A model generated the notes under the pieces. That model was not told where the DNA came from. It ran no database searches and saw nothing but the letters and a program-made list of their open reading frames with translations. Shown here in pieces: positions 47,097 through 58,059 of a stretch of DNA of 64,000 bases. This stretch comes from Trachythela sp. YZ-2020 (taxonomy: Eukaryota > Cnidaria > Anthozoa > Malacalcyonacea > Clavulariidae): assembly GCA_016169945.1 (NCBI GenBank), contig JADLSH010000316.1, positions 496,001-560,000 of the forward strand. Reading direction: 5' to 3'. The position numbers were made by a program, and so were the translations under genes. The number at the start of each line of letters is the position of its first letter. Within the stretch, counting starts at the first letter, position 1.

Positions 47097-48827
47097 GGTG
47101 TAAAAAATCTAAGAGAGCACAGTGGCACTAGAATCGAATGCTGGTGGTGTGAGACCTTTTCGCGGTATGAATTTGCCGCGACAATATTTGAATTAAAACG
47201 CTGAAAATAATACAGTTCCCATTTAAGACTACTATACAAAATCTACTATACAAAATATGCAATATGCAAATGCTACTATACAAAATCTTCAATTTTACTT
47301 GGACTTTCAAAGTTTATATTTACCAACTGCATATGACAGATTGACAGTATAATACTCAGAGCCTACCTCGTCCTACAATCAGTGACATTGGACGTTATTT
47401 TTGAAAATATTTGGGCAAATTCACATCATAACCCCCTTTCCCCGTTTCAATGTTGCATTAAGTTGCCGTAGAATTATCGACAATACTGTAAGGCCAGGAA
47501 CACAAAATATCATTTAAGAAAAAATAGCAACATTGAACAAGGGGAAGGGGAGTAATTTTACCGATATACTGTAACCCTATCGGTCCACGTACAGTATTTT
47601 GTCACTGATTGTCTGAGAATATTACAACGTCGCTGATCATTTCATATGTGCGTAACTTCAAAGGTATACAAGATAACTCCATGAAACTTTCAGAATGACT
47701 TCTAAAGTTTTAACTGAGGTATCGAGTGGTGCACAATATTCCAAAAATAATTACATGACGTCATAATTGTTCCATGTTTATTACCCAACATGTCGCAAAG
47801 GCAGTGTCTAACTGGAGAGCAGCGAGCTTTAGCGCTGTAATATAATGAAGAAATTAGGTATTCGTATCGATCATCACTCATAAACTGTATAGTTTTGCAC
47901 ACCACTAAGGCTTGGGTGCTGCACATATTCTATGTAAGGAATAGATGGGAAATATTTTTAAAATCTTGCAAATTTACAAACTCGCAAATACATTGGTGTC
48001 AGATTACAGAACGCTAATCTAAGGCTACAGCTGCAGCTAAACTGAGTTACTCTTCATATATAATCATCATGCCTTTAGAACGTCAAGTTAGTATATATAC
48101 CGTATGATAGTTCTCTTATATGCTAACAGATGGTTACTCGTGGTTACTCGTGTCATTTAAGTAAATACGATAGTTTTGTGATGGTTACTCGTAACAAATA
48201 TCTTTGCAGATGAAACGTTTAAGGCATATTATTCAAAGATAAGCGAAGTAATCCAGACTATAGATTATCAAATATACCTCTCGAATTTCAATTCCCTTTT
48301 ATCTAATTCTTGTCTATTAGTTGAATATAATAAAATATCGGGCGGGACCATACATTTCTCCCTTCAAGTGCTCGTTTAATCAGCATTATAATTGTAATTG
48401 TATAATTCAAATTATACTTCACACTTTTCGGTCGAAATGTATGGAATACAAATAGTGGATTACAAAGCAATCACGCCAACATTAATCGTTCAGTTTATTT
48501 GAACAAAAAACCCAACATGATCTGAAAAACTAAGCTATTTCGATAAAAACTGATGTCCCATATGTAACTGGTAATGAAGGTTTATAATAAAACTTATTAA
48601 AAGTTGACCTGCTTGTCCAATCAGCCATGGAGATAATATATGTATGAACTTTATTTAAAACACAGAATCTCATCATTATTTACAAAATGCCCTTCCTGCG
48701 AGCCGTGCATACATATAAAAAACAACAACAAACTAAACTATTCATACATTGTATGATTTACTAATTACATATTGACAGACAATTTTATATACATTAATTT
48801 AATGACAAAGCATTTGATTTGAGACTA
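47097..48827. other. No recognised feature
   Basis: AT-rich, with chance frames only. GATGGTTACTCGT-like words recur three times near 48132-48200 but do not form an array. Confidence 0.5.
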
Positions 48828-48950
48828 ACGCTCAGATTGAACCTCCACTCATTGAGTGGTTCAATCTGAGTTACGTAATCTATATCTTCACGAATGTGAG
48901 CATGTGGAATTAACACTCAGAAACTCAGATTGAACCTCCACTCACGATAG
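48828..48950. repeat. Small hairpin and duplicate arm
   Basis: ACGCTCAGATTGAACC at 48829 pairs with GGTTCAATCTGAGTTACG near 48857, around CTCCACTCATTGAGTG. The left arm recurs in direct orientation near 48926 (CTCAGATTGAACCTCCACTC). Confidence 0.7.
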
Positions 48951-48984
48951 TCGGCAGTGTGATGAGCATTAAGTACAGCGTAAG

Positions 48985-49215
48985 TCACGCATGTGGTGGC
49001 ATCCTCTCAGTTGATTTTATATCTTCAGTCAGTGAATTCCAGATAACTGCTCCATTATAGGCTAAACTATTTTTGAGAAAATTTGTATCTGGTTTCGGAA
49101 GGCAAATATTCACTTGGTTACCCCTTACATTGTAGTCATGCGCTTGATTCCCTTTCGAAAATTGCGATATTAGATACGTAGGGGCAGCATTATTTGCTAC
49201 TTTGTGCATCAACAA
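48985..49215 (-). mobile_element. C-terminal tail of a CR1/jockey-like LINE
   Basis: The frame reads LMHKVANNAAPTYLISQF, then CLPKPDTNFLKNSLAY and AVIWNSLTEDIKS. This is the conserved end of ORF2 in the LINE family represented at 6660-8547. It abuts the truncated DIRS recombinase, so one element broke the other. Confidence 0.75.
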
Positions 49216-49336
49216 TGCCTTAATAATGTGTCAATGAATAAACCAGTCGCCTTCGCAGCCGAGGTTGAGGTACTGCGAACCGAGTGTCCTTTAAAGATAT
49301 CGTATTTAATCCCAGATAGACAAATTGTTTCCTTAA

Positions 49337-50041
49337 GGTGGTCTTCCACTCAAAATTTAAGAAGTTTTAGTTTTGATTTAATTTATAGTTTTTTGGTACC
49401 AATAGAAAGATAAAATATCACTGAGTCTAACTATGTTTTCAACTGACATGTTGTTGCCATGGTTACCATGTTGCGGACCACCAACTGAGAAAGTCGGCAA
49501 CTGAGAAAGTCGGCAACGTATTGTGCAAAAGATAACTTTAGAACCGACGGTCCTAAATTTTCAAAAAAAAGCTTAAAATGTTCAGCAAAGGCTGCTCTTT
49601 GTTCTGAACCACAAAAATGCTAAAATATTTTATGAGAAATGGAAATATATGTACTCTTCCGCATAAATGGATAATTTTTCCCGAGGCTAACAACGACATG
49701 TCAGTTAATAGCTATGTTGTAAAACATTTTGTTATTTTTTTTCGTTTAGAACATGAAGCAATATAAGGATAAGTGTTTGTGGAAGTTTCAAATGATTCCT
49801 GCCAATATTTCCAATATTCCTGAGATATCCTTTTCAGACTATTGCAGATAGGCCAATATACTGAATTGCGGCAAATCGAGTTACAAATGTTAAAATTGGA
49901 GTATTAGAAAAGAGAATGTACCATGAAGTCTTACTTCTCCTTCAGAACAGGCCTGGGTAAACTTTTCTCATGCTTAATATAATGCACGGATATTTTAAGG
50001 TCAAGGTCAGGTCAAGGTCAAATGCGCAGTGGAAGACCACC
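49337..50041. mobile_element. piggyBac-like MITE with TTAA duplication
   Basis: The termini GGTGGTCTTCCACT and complement are flanked by TTAA at 49333-49336 and 50042-50045. The 705-bp interior has no transposase. It is inserted inside the DIRS recombinase, where the left TTAA and the right TTAA restore a continuous coding context across the gap. Confidence 0.85.
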
Positions 50042-50717
50042 TTAACCCAACGAGAAAGCGTTGATGAGGATACCGGTTTGTGAGAGAGAGGAAGAGGCGT
50101 GGCTTTTCATCGCTTTCTTGTCTAAAGAAAGACATGTAACCGGACAGAGTGATCTCTCGTCAAACTGTGGATAAACCGATTCCCCTAGATTTCCAGTATG
50201 CGCTCGCTTTCGAAATATGGTGTGAGAAAATTTCACACCTTCCGGATAATGGCGCATATAGGATATGTCCAAAGTAGCCATGATAGAGCTTCTTTCTGGG
50301 CAAGTTAACGCCATTAACATGCACATTATAGGTAATATTTTCACCTAACTTGGCCAAGTAAGAAGTAACAATAGAAACATCCTAAGTGTGTTGATATCTA
50401 GGTTGCGGTGGACGAGAAATAGACACGCCCCTCAATAACCGCACAACAAGTGGATGTTGTCCAACAGGTTTGTTATCAATATAACAGTGAGCTGAAGAGA
50501 TTGCCGATCGTAAAACGTTTATGGTTCTGTATTCCTTACCCGTGGAAAACTGCTCGGCTAGAAAGGTCAGAATGTCAGACACTGGACATAATACGGGATC
50601 ACTTTTCCTCTCCGTACACCAGCGACTCCACTGAGCCCAGGAGACGTTATAAACTTTGGTGGTTGTGGCCTTGACACTGTTGCTGAGGAATTCGACAGCT
50701 TTCCCTGAAATTCCCAT
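50042..50717 (-). pseudogene. DIRS tyrosine recombinase, split
   Basis: 50717-50382 carries the N-terminal core-binding domain (TTKVYNVSWAQWSRWCTERK, then LRSAISSAHCYIDNKPVGQH). 50344-50042 carries the first catalytic region, including ALTCPERSS. The remainder, with the HxxR block, is beyond the MITE at 49217-49333. It cannot be active: split, frameshifted and without the tyrosine region. Confidence 0.75.
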
Positions 50718-50886
50718 TGTTTTGTAGTGTTGCCGGATATTCCCATACGGCTAACCGCAGAGAGGGAAACAGAGGGTGTATTGCCCCTCGACTGGAGACC
50801 TCCTCTTGTAGTTTCGGATTGTTCCCCAGATATACTGGGTAATCCACAATTAGTTCGATCAGCAGAGGCCACCAAGGTTGGGTGTT

Positions 50887-51845
50887 CTATAGTGGTGCCA
50901 CCAACACTAGTGTTGTGTGTTCCTGTTTGGCTTTGTGGAGTACTGCCGGAATTAGACTGAATGGAGGGAAAGCATATGCAGTTAGATTCAACCAATCCAT
51001 CGTGAAAGCATCGATGTGTATTGCGTTCGGGTCTGGCCTCCATCTGACATAGCGTTTCAGTTGATGTGTTAGTCGAGAGGCAAAGAGATCCACTGTGCAG
51101 TGTCGGATCAGAGGCGCTATCACCCTTGGATGTATCCTCCAATCGTTCAGATCGCGCTTCACCCGAGACTCCGCATCCGCTTCGACATTTATCTTGTCCA
51201 TGATGTGTTGTGCAAGAAGGAATAGACTCCTCTTCTCGCACCATTCCCAGATCTCCAATGCTAGATGAAGTAGTTGGGGAAAATGAGTGCCTCCCATGTT
51301 GTTTAGGTAGGCAACTGCCGTGGTGTTGTCTATTTTCAGCGACACAGCTTTGTTTGTCTGACTCGGAAGGAAGGATTTGAGGGGAAAAAAGGCTGCCCGG
51401 AGTTATGTGCTCCTGTTCTTCTATCTCGCTCCAACAACCTCCTGTTCGTTTGCTGTTTCAAGACGCTACCCATCCCTTTTTGGAAGCATCCGATTGTCAA
51501 ATCTGCTGTTGGTGGAAGAATTCGATTTCCCTGCCGTTGTTGTAGGACTGTTATCCGCCAAACTAGGTATGCTTTGGCCACTGGTGTCAGACCAACCGAA
51601 GCATTGTAATTGGACCACCTCTGAAGGACTTTTATCTGAAGGTCCTGGAGGTGACGATAGTGGAGCGGGGCAAACAACACTGCGGGATGACAGGACTCGA
51701 GAAGTCCTAGTACCCGAGATAAATGTCGAATAGTTGAATTGATTGTGTTTAATAGGAGGCGACATTCCTTTAGAATTTGTACCGATTTCGTTTGAGGTAG
51801 AATAAATTGCATCGAAGCCGAGTCTATCAGCCTTCCCAAGAACAA
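50887..51845 (-). pseudogene. DIRS RT connection and RNase H
   Basis: 51845-51336 continues from the RT palm (FLGRLIDSASMQFILP, an FLG-type motif). 51345-50887 is RNase H-like (LKIDNTTAVAYLNNMGG, HIMDKINVEADAESR) and ends with the DIRS-typical DLFASRLTHQLKRYVRW region. A frameshift separates the two. Confidence 0.75.
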
Positions 51846-51886
51846 AATCTGTTGGTTTGGAGTTAGATTCGACTTCTTATAGTTTA

Positions 51887-52304
51887 TTAGGAATCCGAGA
51901 GATTCCAGTAAATCGATTGCTTGTTTTTGTGGCAGTTCAGTGTTTCGATTGAAGACGCTATAATCAAAATGTCGTCGAGGTAATAATCAAGCGAACCCCG
52001 ACTCCGTAACAAGGCTACCACAGGCTTCATAATTTTTGTGAAGAGTCTGAGAGCCACACTCAGACCGAATGGCATTGTCGTAAACTGATATGTTTCGTTT
52101 CGCCACAGAACACGAAGAAATGTTTGGGAGTCGGGATGCATTGGAACCGTGAGGTAGGCGTCCGTCATTATCATATAGTCTCCTTTGTTGAGAAGGGACT
52201 TCAAAGTTGCCAAATTTTCCATCTTGAAATGTTCGGTTTCGATAAACTGGTTTAATGAACTTAGATCTAACACTGGCCTCTGGCCACCCCCTGGTACTTA
52301 TCAA
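51887..52304 (-). pseudogene. DIRS reverse transcriptase core
   Basis: The frame has VLDLSSLNQFI-type start (LDLSSLNQFIETEHFKMENL), motif A (MIMTDAYLTVPMHPD), motif B (FTTMPFGLSVALRLFTK) and the catalytic YYLDDILI. The upstream fingers are broken by frameshift. Confidence 0.8.
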
Positions 52305-53744
52305 ACTGAAACCTATTGAATAGGAATATGGTTGTGAGAGATTTTTCTGTATATTTCTCGTATGTCGGCACTAATGCCGCACTATCTGACGCAATCTTAG
52401 TTATGTCACTGCCGAACACTGCTTCTTTCTTCTTCGGAATTTATAGCCTACAACACTTTATATCTACGTAAAGTCGACTAGAATTTGAGGCATTATCTAA
52501 CAAACAAATAGCTTTTTCCGCTATACTGTACCTAACGTGTCTGCCACTGAGACCGCTTGTTTGTTTCCCAATATATCGTGTAAGGCTGTCAAAGGAGCGG
52601 CAACATTTAAAACATGCCTCTATGCTTTAAGCAACTCCTTATCTCGGAATTCTACAGACTTTTTTAAGTTAAACGGTATACCTGATCAACAATGGCTTTG
52701 TCTAGTTTCGGTGTAGTGAACACATCTAAATCAGGCAAGGATGTCTCTTCCATGCAAAATCCTAAATATTTGGGAAGACGACAAACTGCGGCGAAAATGT
52801 ACTTCTAAAAAGCTCTTAAAGGAGGCCGAAGGAGCCCAATTTGGTGCTTGATCAACAGGATCGAATAACTGCGCTTTGGAGGCAGTCTCATCTTGCACGA
52901 GTTTCTCGTCGGCATGTTCTGACAGCTTTGCTGCCATAGTATTGTTGAGCGATTCGCTCGTTTATACTTCATCTCCGTGGCCAAAATCATTTTCCAGAGT
53001 TACTGGAGCAATTGACTCTAAGTCTTGGTCTGGTGGGACCATAATAGATAACTGATCCATCGAATTGATTTCGTTAACATTCCCTGATGCTTCGTCAATG
53101 ACCCTGTGGACCTCCCTGCTATGACAGAACTATGTCAGAAAGAGAAGTTCTACGTACCCGTTCTCGAATCACTTGATACCACCAAGGCCACCGGAGCGGA
53201 TGAAATCCCTGCCACACTGCTGAAAGAAACAGCTGTGGAAATAGCACCATCGTTATGTTCCCTTTTTAATAAGTCCCGTGCTACAGGAATAATTCCAGAG
53301 GAATGGAAGCTTACAAACGTGGTTCTGGACAGTGTATAAGAAAGGTAACAACGATCATACCGAGAATTATGGACCCATATCTCTGCTGCCGGTAGTTTTG
53401 AAGATCCTAGAACGATGCGTCCTAAATAACATCAAAAGTCGCCTATATGATGTCGTTAGCGCCTGCCAACACGGCTTTCTCCCAGGCAAGTCATGTGTAA
53501 CTAACCTGCTAGAAACTCTGGATTACATTGGTTCTGTTCTGGATAGTGGTGGCCAGATAGATGTTATGTATCTTGATATGAGCAAAGCCTTCGATAAGGT
53601 CAGCCATGCGTTGCTTATTCGCAAGCTACAGGAGTGGTCGTTTACTACAATGGTTTAAAGCTTACCTGACGGGTCGACGGCAACGGGTCACTGTCCTCGG
53701 AGCTACTTCCGATAGGCTACCTGTTACGTCAGGCTTGCCCCAAG

Positions 53745-53944
53745 CACAGTATAGAGACGACCAGTAGGGCCACTCATTTGAAATTTTGTGTGGCCGCTCA
53801 TTACGCATTGGCAGCCAGTCAATTGCTTTTTTTCTGGCCAATAAGCAAGCTGGACTAACTTTCCTGGCCAGTAAACTGCATATTTTTGCATAAAAAGCCG
53901 GCTACATGTTGCCGAGTGACCCTACTGGTCGTCTTTATACTGTG
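53745..53944. mobile_element. 200-bp MITE inserted in LINE motif B
   Basis: The TIRs of about 30 bp start CACAGTATAGAGACGACC and end with the near-complement. They are flanked by CCCCAAG (53738-53744 and 53945-53951; the match can be stretched to TGCCCCAAG). The host sequence is the conserved Pro-Gln-Gly-Ser codons of the LINE RT. Superfamily not assigned. Confidence 0.8.
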
Positions 53945-54068
53945 CCCCAAGGATCAATTCTCGGCCCAGCGTTTTTTTTGCTATACTGTATGAATCAACG
54001 TCTTTATACTGTGCCCCAGGATCAATTCTCGGGCCCAGCGTTATTTTTTGCTATATGTATGTGATCAA
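53930..54068. repeat. Tandem duplication of about 69 bp after the MITE
   Basis: 53930-53998 and 53999-54068 both read CGTCTTTATACTGTGCCCC then GGATCAATTCTCGG and a T-rich stretch. Because each copy includes the MITE's right end, the duplication is later than the MITE insertion, or is an assembly artefact. Confidence 0.8.
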
Positions 54069-56070
54069 AAACAAATCAAAACAGCTGTTGTTGTAAACCT
54101 ACTCCAACAGGACCTGTCTTACCTAAACTTTTGGTCTATATCCTCTGGTCTTCCCTTCAATGAAGTAAAATGCCGATTGCAGTCCATCACGCGGAAGATC
54201 ATGCCGGTGACCGTGATGCACAAGATGAACGATACTGACCTGGAGTCAGCAACATCCCAGCGCGACCTTGGTGTTTGGGTTTCTACGGACCTTACGTGGA
54301 CAAAACAAGTATCTGAACAAAGTTATCGTGCCAACAAATTACTAGGGTATATCAGACGTAATACGCGACACATTCGAAGTGTAGACGTGAGGAAAACTAT
54401 CTATCTCACTTTGGTGCGTTCTAACCTAGCATATGCAGTTAAGACTTGGTCGCCACAGTCTATTCAACTCATCTCTAGGCTCGAAAGAGTACAAAGGCAC
54501 GCCACCAAATACATTCTCAACCTACCGTTCAGATGTTGCGTCATGTCCGTCACTTACTCATCTAGGCTGCAGTCACTAGGTCTCCTGCCAATAACTTATT
54601 GGCACGAATTTTTAGATATGATTTTTTTCTTTAAAGTAGTTCATGACTTGGTAAGAGTTAATGAGCATGTCTTACCACGTATCCATCGTCCTGCTAGACA
54701 AACTAGATCTAACAGTAAACACAAATACATTCAACCTAAGTGTAAGTCCTCTACTTATCAACGATAATTTACCATAAAGACAGTACGAATATGGAACGCT
54801 TTGGCCGAAGATCTTGATCTGACCGTGGAAAACTTAGGATCATTCAAATCCGTCATGTTTAACTGTTACCTTTAATAGATCCTTACAAACTACTTACGAC
54901 CCTGAAAATCTTAGAACCTTTAAGACTATCTGCTTAGAATGTAATGCCTCACGTAATCTTACTCTGCCGCTAACTTGTTGTTATTAATATTTTATACATG
55001 TTTTAGCTTACGGGCCCGCAGTAATTGGCTTATTTGCTGTTGCGGTTACCCTGCCTTGTGCTGTCTTTTCGTCTTTATATAAATATCTTTTATGGTACTG
55101 TATTGAAATGTAATTAATGTGGCGAAGCAAATAAATTAAAATTAAATTAAAAGTAGCTAGAGTAATTACTTGATTAAAAATATAAGTCAATGAATTAGAA
55201 ATTATTGGTACTGCAATTTTGATGAATTTACTGGAAATATTATCCAGGCCAGTAGCTTTGCTGCCTGACAGTTTATATAGTAAAAAACAAACATGGTTTA
55301 CAGTAACTGATTTGAATGCAGTAAATTAAGAATTAGTTTTCTCAAGGGAGTGCTCAAAATGGCATTCTGTTGTGACAGTTTCTTCAGCTAAGTTTGGTCC
55401 AATATTCGAAAAGAAAACATTCAAGCCCTCAGTAATGTCATCAGGGCTTGTCAATTTCATACCCTTTAGATTTAATTCATTTACTTTAGTTGGTCTCTTG
55501 CTTACCAAGTAAACTATTAATTGACTTCCAAGCAGCTTTTAGGAATAATAATCCTTTTTGGCTTGTCTTAGTAGAGTGTTCATTTCTGGCCTTTTTATAG
55601 TTTTCCCAATCTGTTTCAAGTACGTTTAGTAATGATCGCTTTTCTTTTCAAATTATTTCTTGTAATTATTAAATTTTTATATAGCTATAGTAATCCAAGG
55701 AACTCTTTTAGATCTTGATTTTTTGCTTTGAAGTGGGGCATGTTTATCTAGAACTTGTAAGAATAGCTGTTTCCAAACTTCCCACATAGTGTTGGGATTG
55801 TATGCAAAAAATGTTCCCATGATTGAGTGGCTAGATCGTGCAAAAACTGCTGTTCATTGATTTTTTCTTATTCCTTATTTCAATAATATTTTCTTTATCT
55901 TTATGGCTGATATTAATCTTTCTTATGCCATAAATTAGACTGGGGTCATTGATTCCAGTGTGTATTGCACCACATTTGGAAATTTTTCCTGGTTCATTTG
56001 TAACAAAATGGTCAATAAGTGTAGAAGATGTCAGTAATCCGTGTGGCTTGAAACTGGCTTCATCAATTAA

Positions 56071-56222
56071 TAAACAATATTATTGGATCAGGTTTTTGTG
56101 AAACTGGAATTATCAAGGTCAAGGTAAGTGTTATCGGGCGAAGGCGAAGGCTGAGACTGATAACACTTACCGAGACCTTGATAATTCCGGATATAACAAA
56201 AACCGAATTCAATAATTGTTTT
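56071..56222. repeat. Hairpin MITE
   Basis: The arms start TAAACAATATTATTGGATC and include GGAATTATCAAGGTC and AGTGTTATC, with a GGGCGAAGGCGAAGGC loop. Same layout as 6274-6383. It interrupts the endonuclease of the surrounding LINE. Confidence 0.75.
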
Positions 56223-56298
56223 ATTATACATTGCATTGTCATTAAACTCTAATTGTATCTAAAGCTGCTGCTCGCTAAAAAGTACATACTGCGGGCTC

Positions 56299-56353
56299 AA
56301 CCTACAGATAACTGAGTTATCTGCTAGGAGATAACTCAGTTATCTGTAGGTTG
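56299..56353. repeat. Perfect short palindrome
   Basis: CAACCTACAGATAACTGAG and complement are separated by a short loop (about 25-bp arms, GCTAGG-type centre). Confidence 0.8.
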
Positions 56354-57102
56354 CGTGATTGCCATATTTAACTGTAAGCAATTAGCCAATTAGAAGACAC
56401 GTGGTGACTACAATGGTCAGGAATAGGCTTAAAAAGGTGACAGTTAAGATCACCATGCAGAATATAGATTTCCTTATTTTCGTTATCAATCTTTTGTAAT
56501 AAGTTCTCAAGATCGGTAAAAAATCAGATGATATGAACTGTAACAACCAAAAATGTCCGGCTGTGTGGTTTACTTATTTCTAGGCATATAGCGTCTAAAT
56601 CAGGTGGTATGAGATCGTGTCTGATTTGGTAGTTTATATATAACTACGGAGGTAAATACAAACACCACCACCGTTTCTAGACCTAGTATCTTTTCTTATA
56701 ATATCATAGCCGTCTATATTAATCATAACGTATCAATTATTGTTGAATCAAGTCTGGTTTCACTAAACGACATTATATATAAACTTCCTCGATGCCAGTA
56801 AACCTTTCTCGCGGGTGGTATCTGCATACCCGCAGCTATTTTGCATCTTTGATATAGCGTCATATTCTACTAATTATACGGGGGATCATTAAGGCGATTA
56901 AATTGAAGTTTAATCAGGAAGAAGAAAATTGTGTTCTTATAAAATATTTTAACATTGCAGTAAATGTTTCAGGCAAGCTCGAGCGGGTTACGGCCGTTTT
57001 TTCGCAGTTCAAGTCGATCAAATATTGTTGCTTTCTTTAAGTTATTTGCCCAAGCACGATGAAATGTGGTAGTGAATTTCTGTTCGTTGTGATGGAAAAT
57101 CC

Positions 57103-58059
57103 TCAGTTGGTGAGTCTAGATCTATTACAGCGAAATATTTTAAAAAGAATATGTCCATATGCTTTTTTGTATTTGATATGTCTCATTCCGTAAATGAAAG
57201 CATTAACGATCGAGTTTATTCCAATAAATTCATAGTGAATAACTACGAACCAAAACTGGCGGCACGACTTACTACAAGAATACTCGAGCGCTAGGCCAAC
57301 TACTGTTGGAGTTAAGACACAGAAAGCCAACACTGCGACAACAATAGAAAACGTCTTTGCTGCTTTCAAAGCGAGGAGAAGTCTGTGTATACCACTCAAT
57401 CGTTTGGACGATTGTTCGTTGGAATTGTCAACGGTTATCGTTGTTTCAGGCAACACTCGTTTTCGTTGTGTCCGTGCAATATTTAAAATTCGGAAATTGA
57501 GAATAAATATTAGAGTAAGTGGAATATAGAAAATAAAGGTATTAATTAATAAAAAGGTATTGTCAGATATGTCGCAAAAGCTTCTTAATCCATTCTTAGA
57601 CTTTCTATAAGGATCTTGAACTACAATTAGAAGAGAACAGGCAATTAACCAGATTCCCAAAATAGCTAGAAAAACGCGACGTCGTGTCACAATCATTGGA
57701 TACTTCAGAGGTTTTACAATATATAAGTAGCGATCGACAGTAATTGCGAGCAGTGTAGCCACTGACGCGAACAGCAATGCATAGATGCTAGAGCGACTTA
57801 ACCTACAAAATAAAGCCTGATTACCATCATTGTTTAGTATAGTCTGTATAAATTCAATGATCCATATTGGATAAAATGTTAAACACACGAGAAAGTCTGC
57901 CAGCGCCAAGTTTCCTACGAAGTAAGATGTCGTTGTCTTTTCTTTGCTCAAGAAAATTGTATAAATTAAAACTGTGACATTTCCCAAAACTCCAATAATC
58001 ATTGCGATGAATTTAAATACAACTGAAAACAGAAGAATATCTCGTGGAACTGTTTCCAT
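57103..58059 (-). CDS. Class A (rhodopsin-family) GPCR, single exon
   Basis: The chosen ATG at 58059 has a good context (ACCATGG) and gives 318 residues; an upstream in-frame ATG at 58131 would add 24. Seven hydrophobic segments are visible. Landmarks: GN at 26-27 (TM1), LALAD with D55 (TM2), C85 before TM3, DRY at 109-111 followed by LYIVKPLKYP, ECL2 cysteine C162, TM6 FCVLTP (246-251) where most relatives have CWxP, and TM7 NSIVNAFIY (282-290) where most have NPxxY. The tail has basic KYKKAY and ends RSRLTN. Intronless amine/melatonin/adenosine-like receptors are abundant in cnidarians; no ligand can be assigned. Frame is intact amid decayed repeats, which argues for selection. Confidence 0.9.
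   Translation of the reverse strand: METVPRDILLFSVVFKFIAMIIGVLGNVTVLIYTIFLSKEKTTTSYFVGNLALADFLVCLTFYPIWIIEFIQTILNNDGNQALFCRLSRSSIYALLFASVATLLAITVDRYLYIVKPLKYPMIVTRRRVFLAILGIWLIACSLLIVVQDPYRKSKNGLRSFCDISDNTFLLINTFIFYIPLTLIFILNFRILNIARTQRKRVLPETTITVDNSNEQSSKRLSGIHRLLLALKAAKTFSIVVAVLAFCVLTPTVVGLALEYSCSKSCRQFWFVVIHYEFIGINSIVNAFIYGMRHIKYKKAYGHILFKIFRCNRSRLTN

Larger units (their letters stand above)
49217..53100 (-). mobile_element. DIRS-type tyrosine-recombinase retroelement, decayed
   Basis: Minus-strand order is gag, RT, RNase H, recombinase, the DIRS arrangement. Gag (52990 to about 52660) has APNWAPSASFKSFLEVHFRR and a LPDLDVFTTPKLDKAIVDQV block. RT (52304-51887) has TMPFGLSVALRLFTKIMKP and YYLDDILII. 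RNase H (51845-50887) has KIDNTTAVAYLNN and CTVDLFASRL. The recombinase (50717-50042) is interrupted by a TTAA-flanked MITE and continues at 49333-49217 with FKGHSVRSTSTSAAKATGLF (the H-x-x-R block). The region with the nucleophilic tyrosine is absent because a LINE tail follows. Multiple frameshifts. No terminal repeats were identified. Confidence 0.85.
53102..55152 (+). mobile_element. CR1-like LINE with MITE insertion and 3' microsatellite tail
   Basis: Plus-strand RT pieces: 53106-53339 (LDTTKATGADEIPATLL), 53332-53658 (NYGPISLLPVVLKILER, QHGFLPGKSCVTNLL, motif A MYLDMSKAFDKVSH) and 54048-54767 (thumb; RDLGVWVSTDLTWTKQV). The motif B block at about 53736-53965 is split by a 200-bp MITE and then duplicated. 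The catalytic ADD block is missing between motif B and the VNLLQQDLSYL segment. The 3' end is AATAAATTAAAATTAAATTAAA-like, the microsatellite-type tail of CR1 elements. No endonuclease. Confidence 0.85.
55190..56830 (-). mobile_element. LINE fragment: endonuclease and RT linker, decayed
   Basis: Minus-strand pieces in order: around 56790-56570 GYDIIRKDTRSRNGGGVCIY; around 56560-56390 DLENLLQKIDNENKEIYILHGDLNCHLF (metal-binding DxN); around 56055-55900 STLIDHFVTN followed by NDPSLIYGIRK. These are successive blocks of an AP-type endonuclease. Then the linker, including 55508-55326 (INVFFSNIGPNLAE-like). RT itself is missing, so the element is truncated. Hairpins at 56071-56222 and 56299-56353 are inserted within it. 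Confidence 0.75.
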
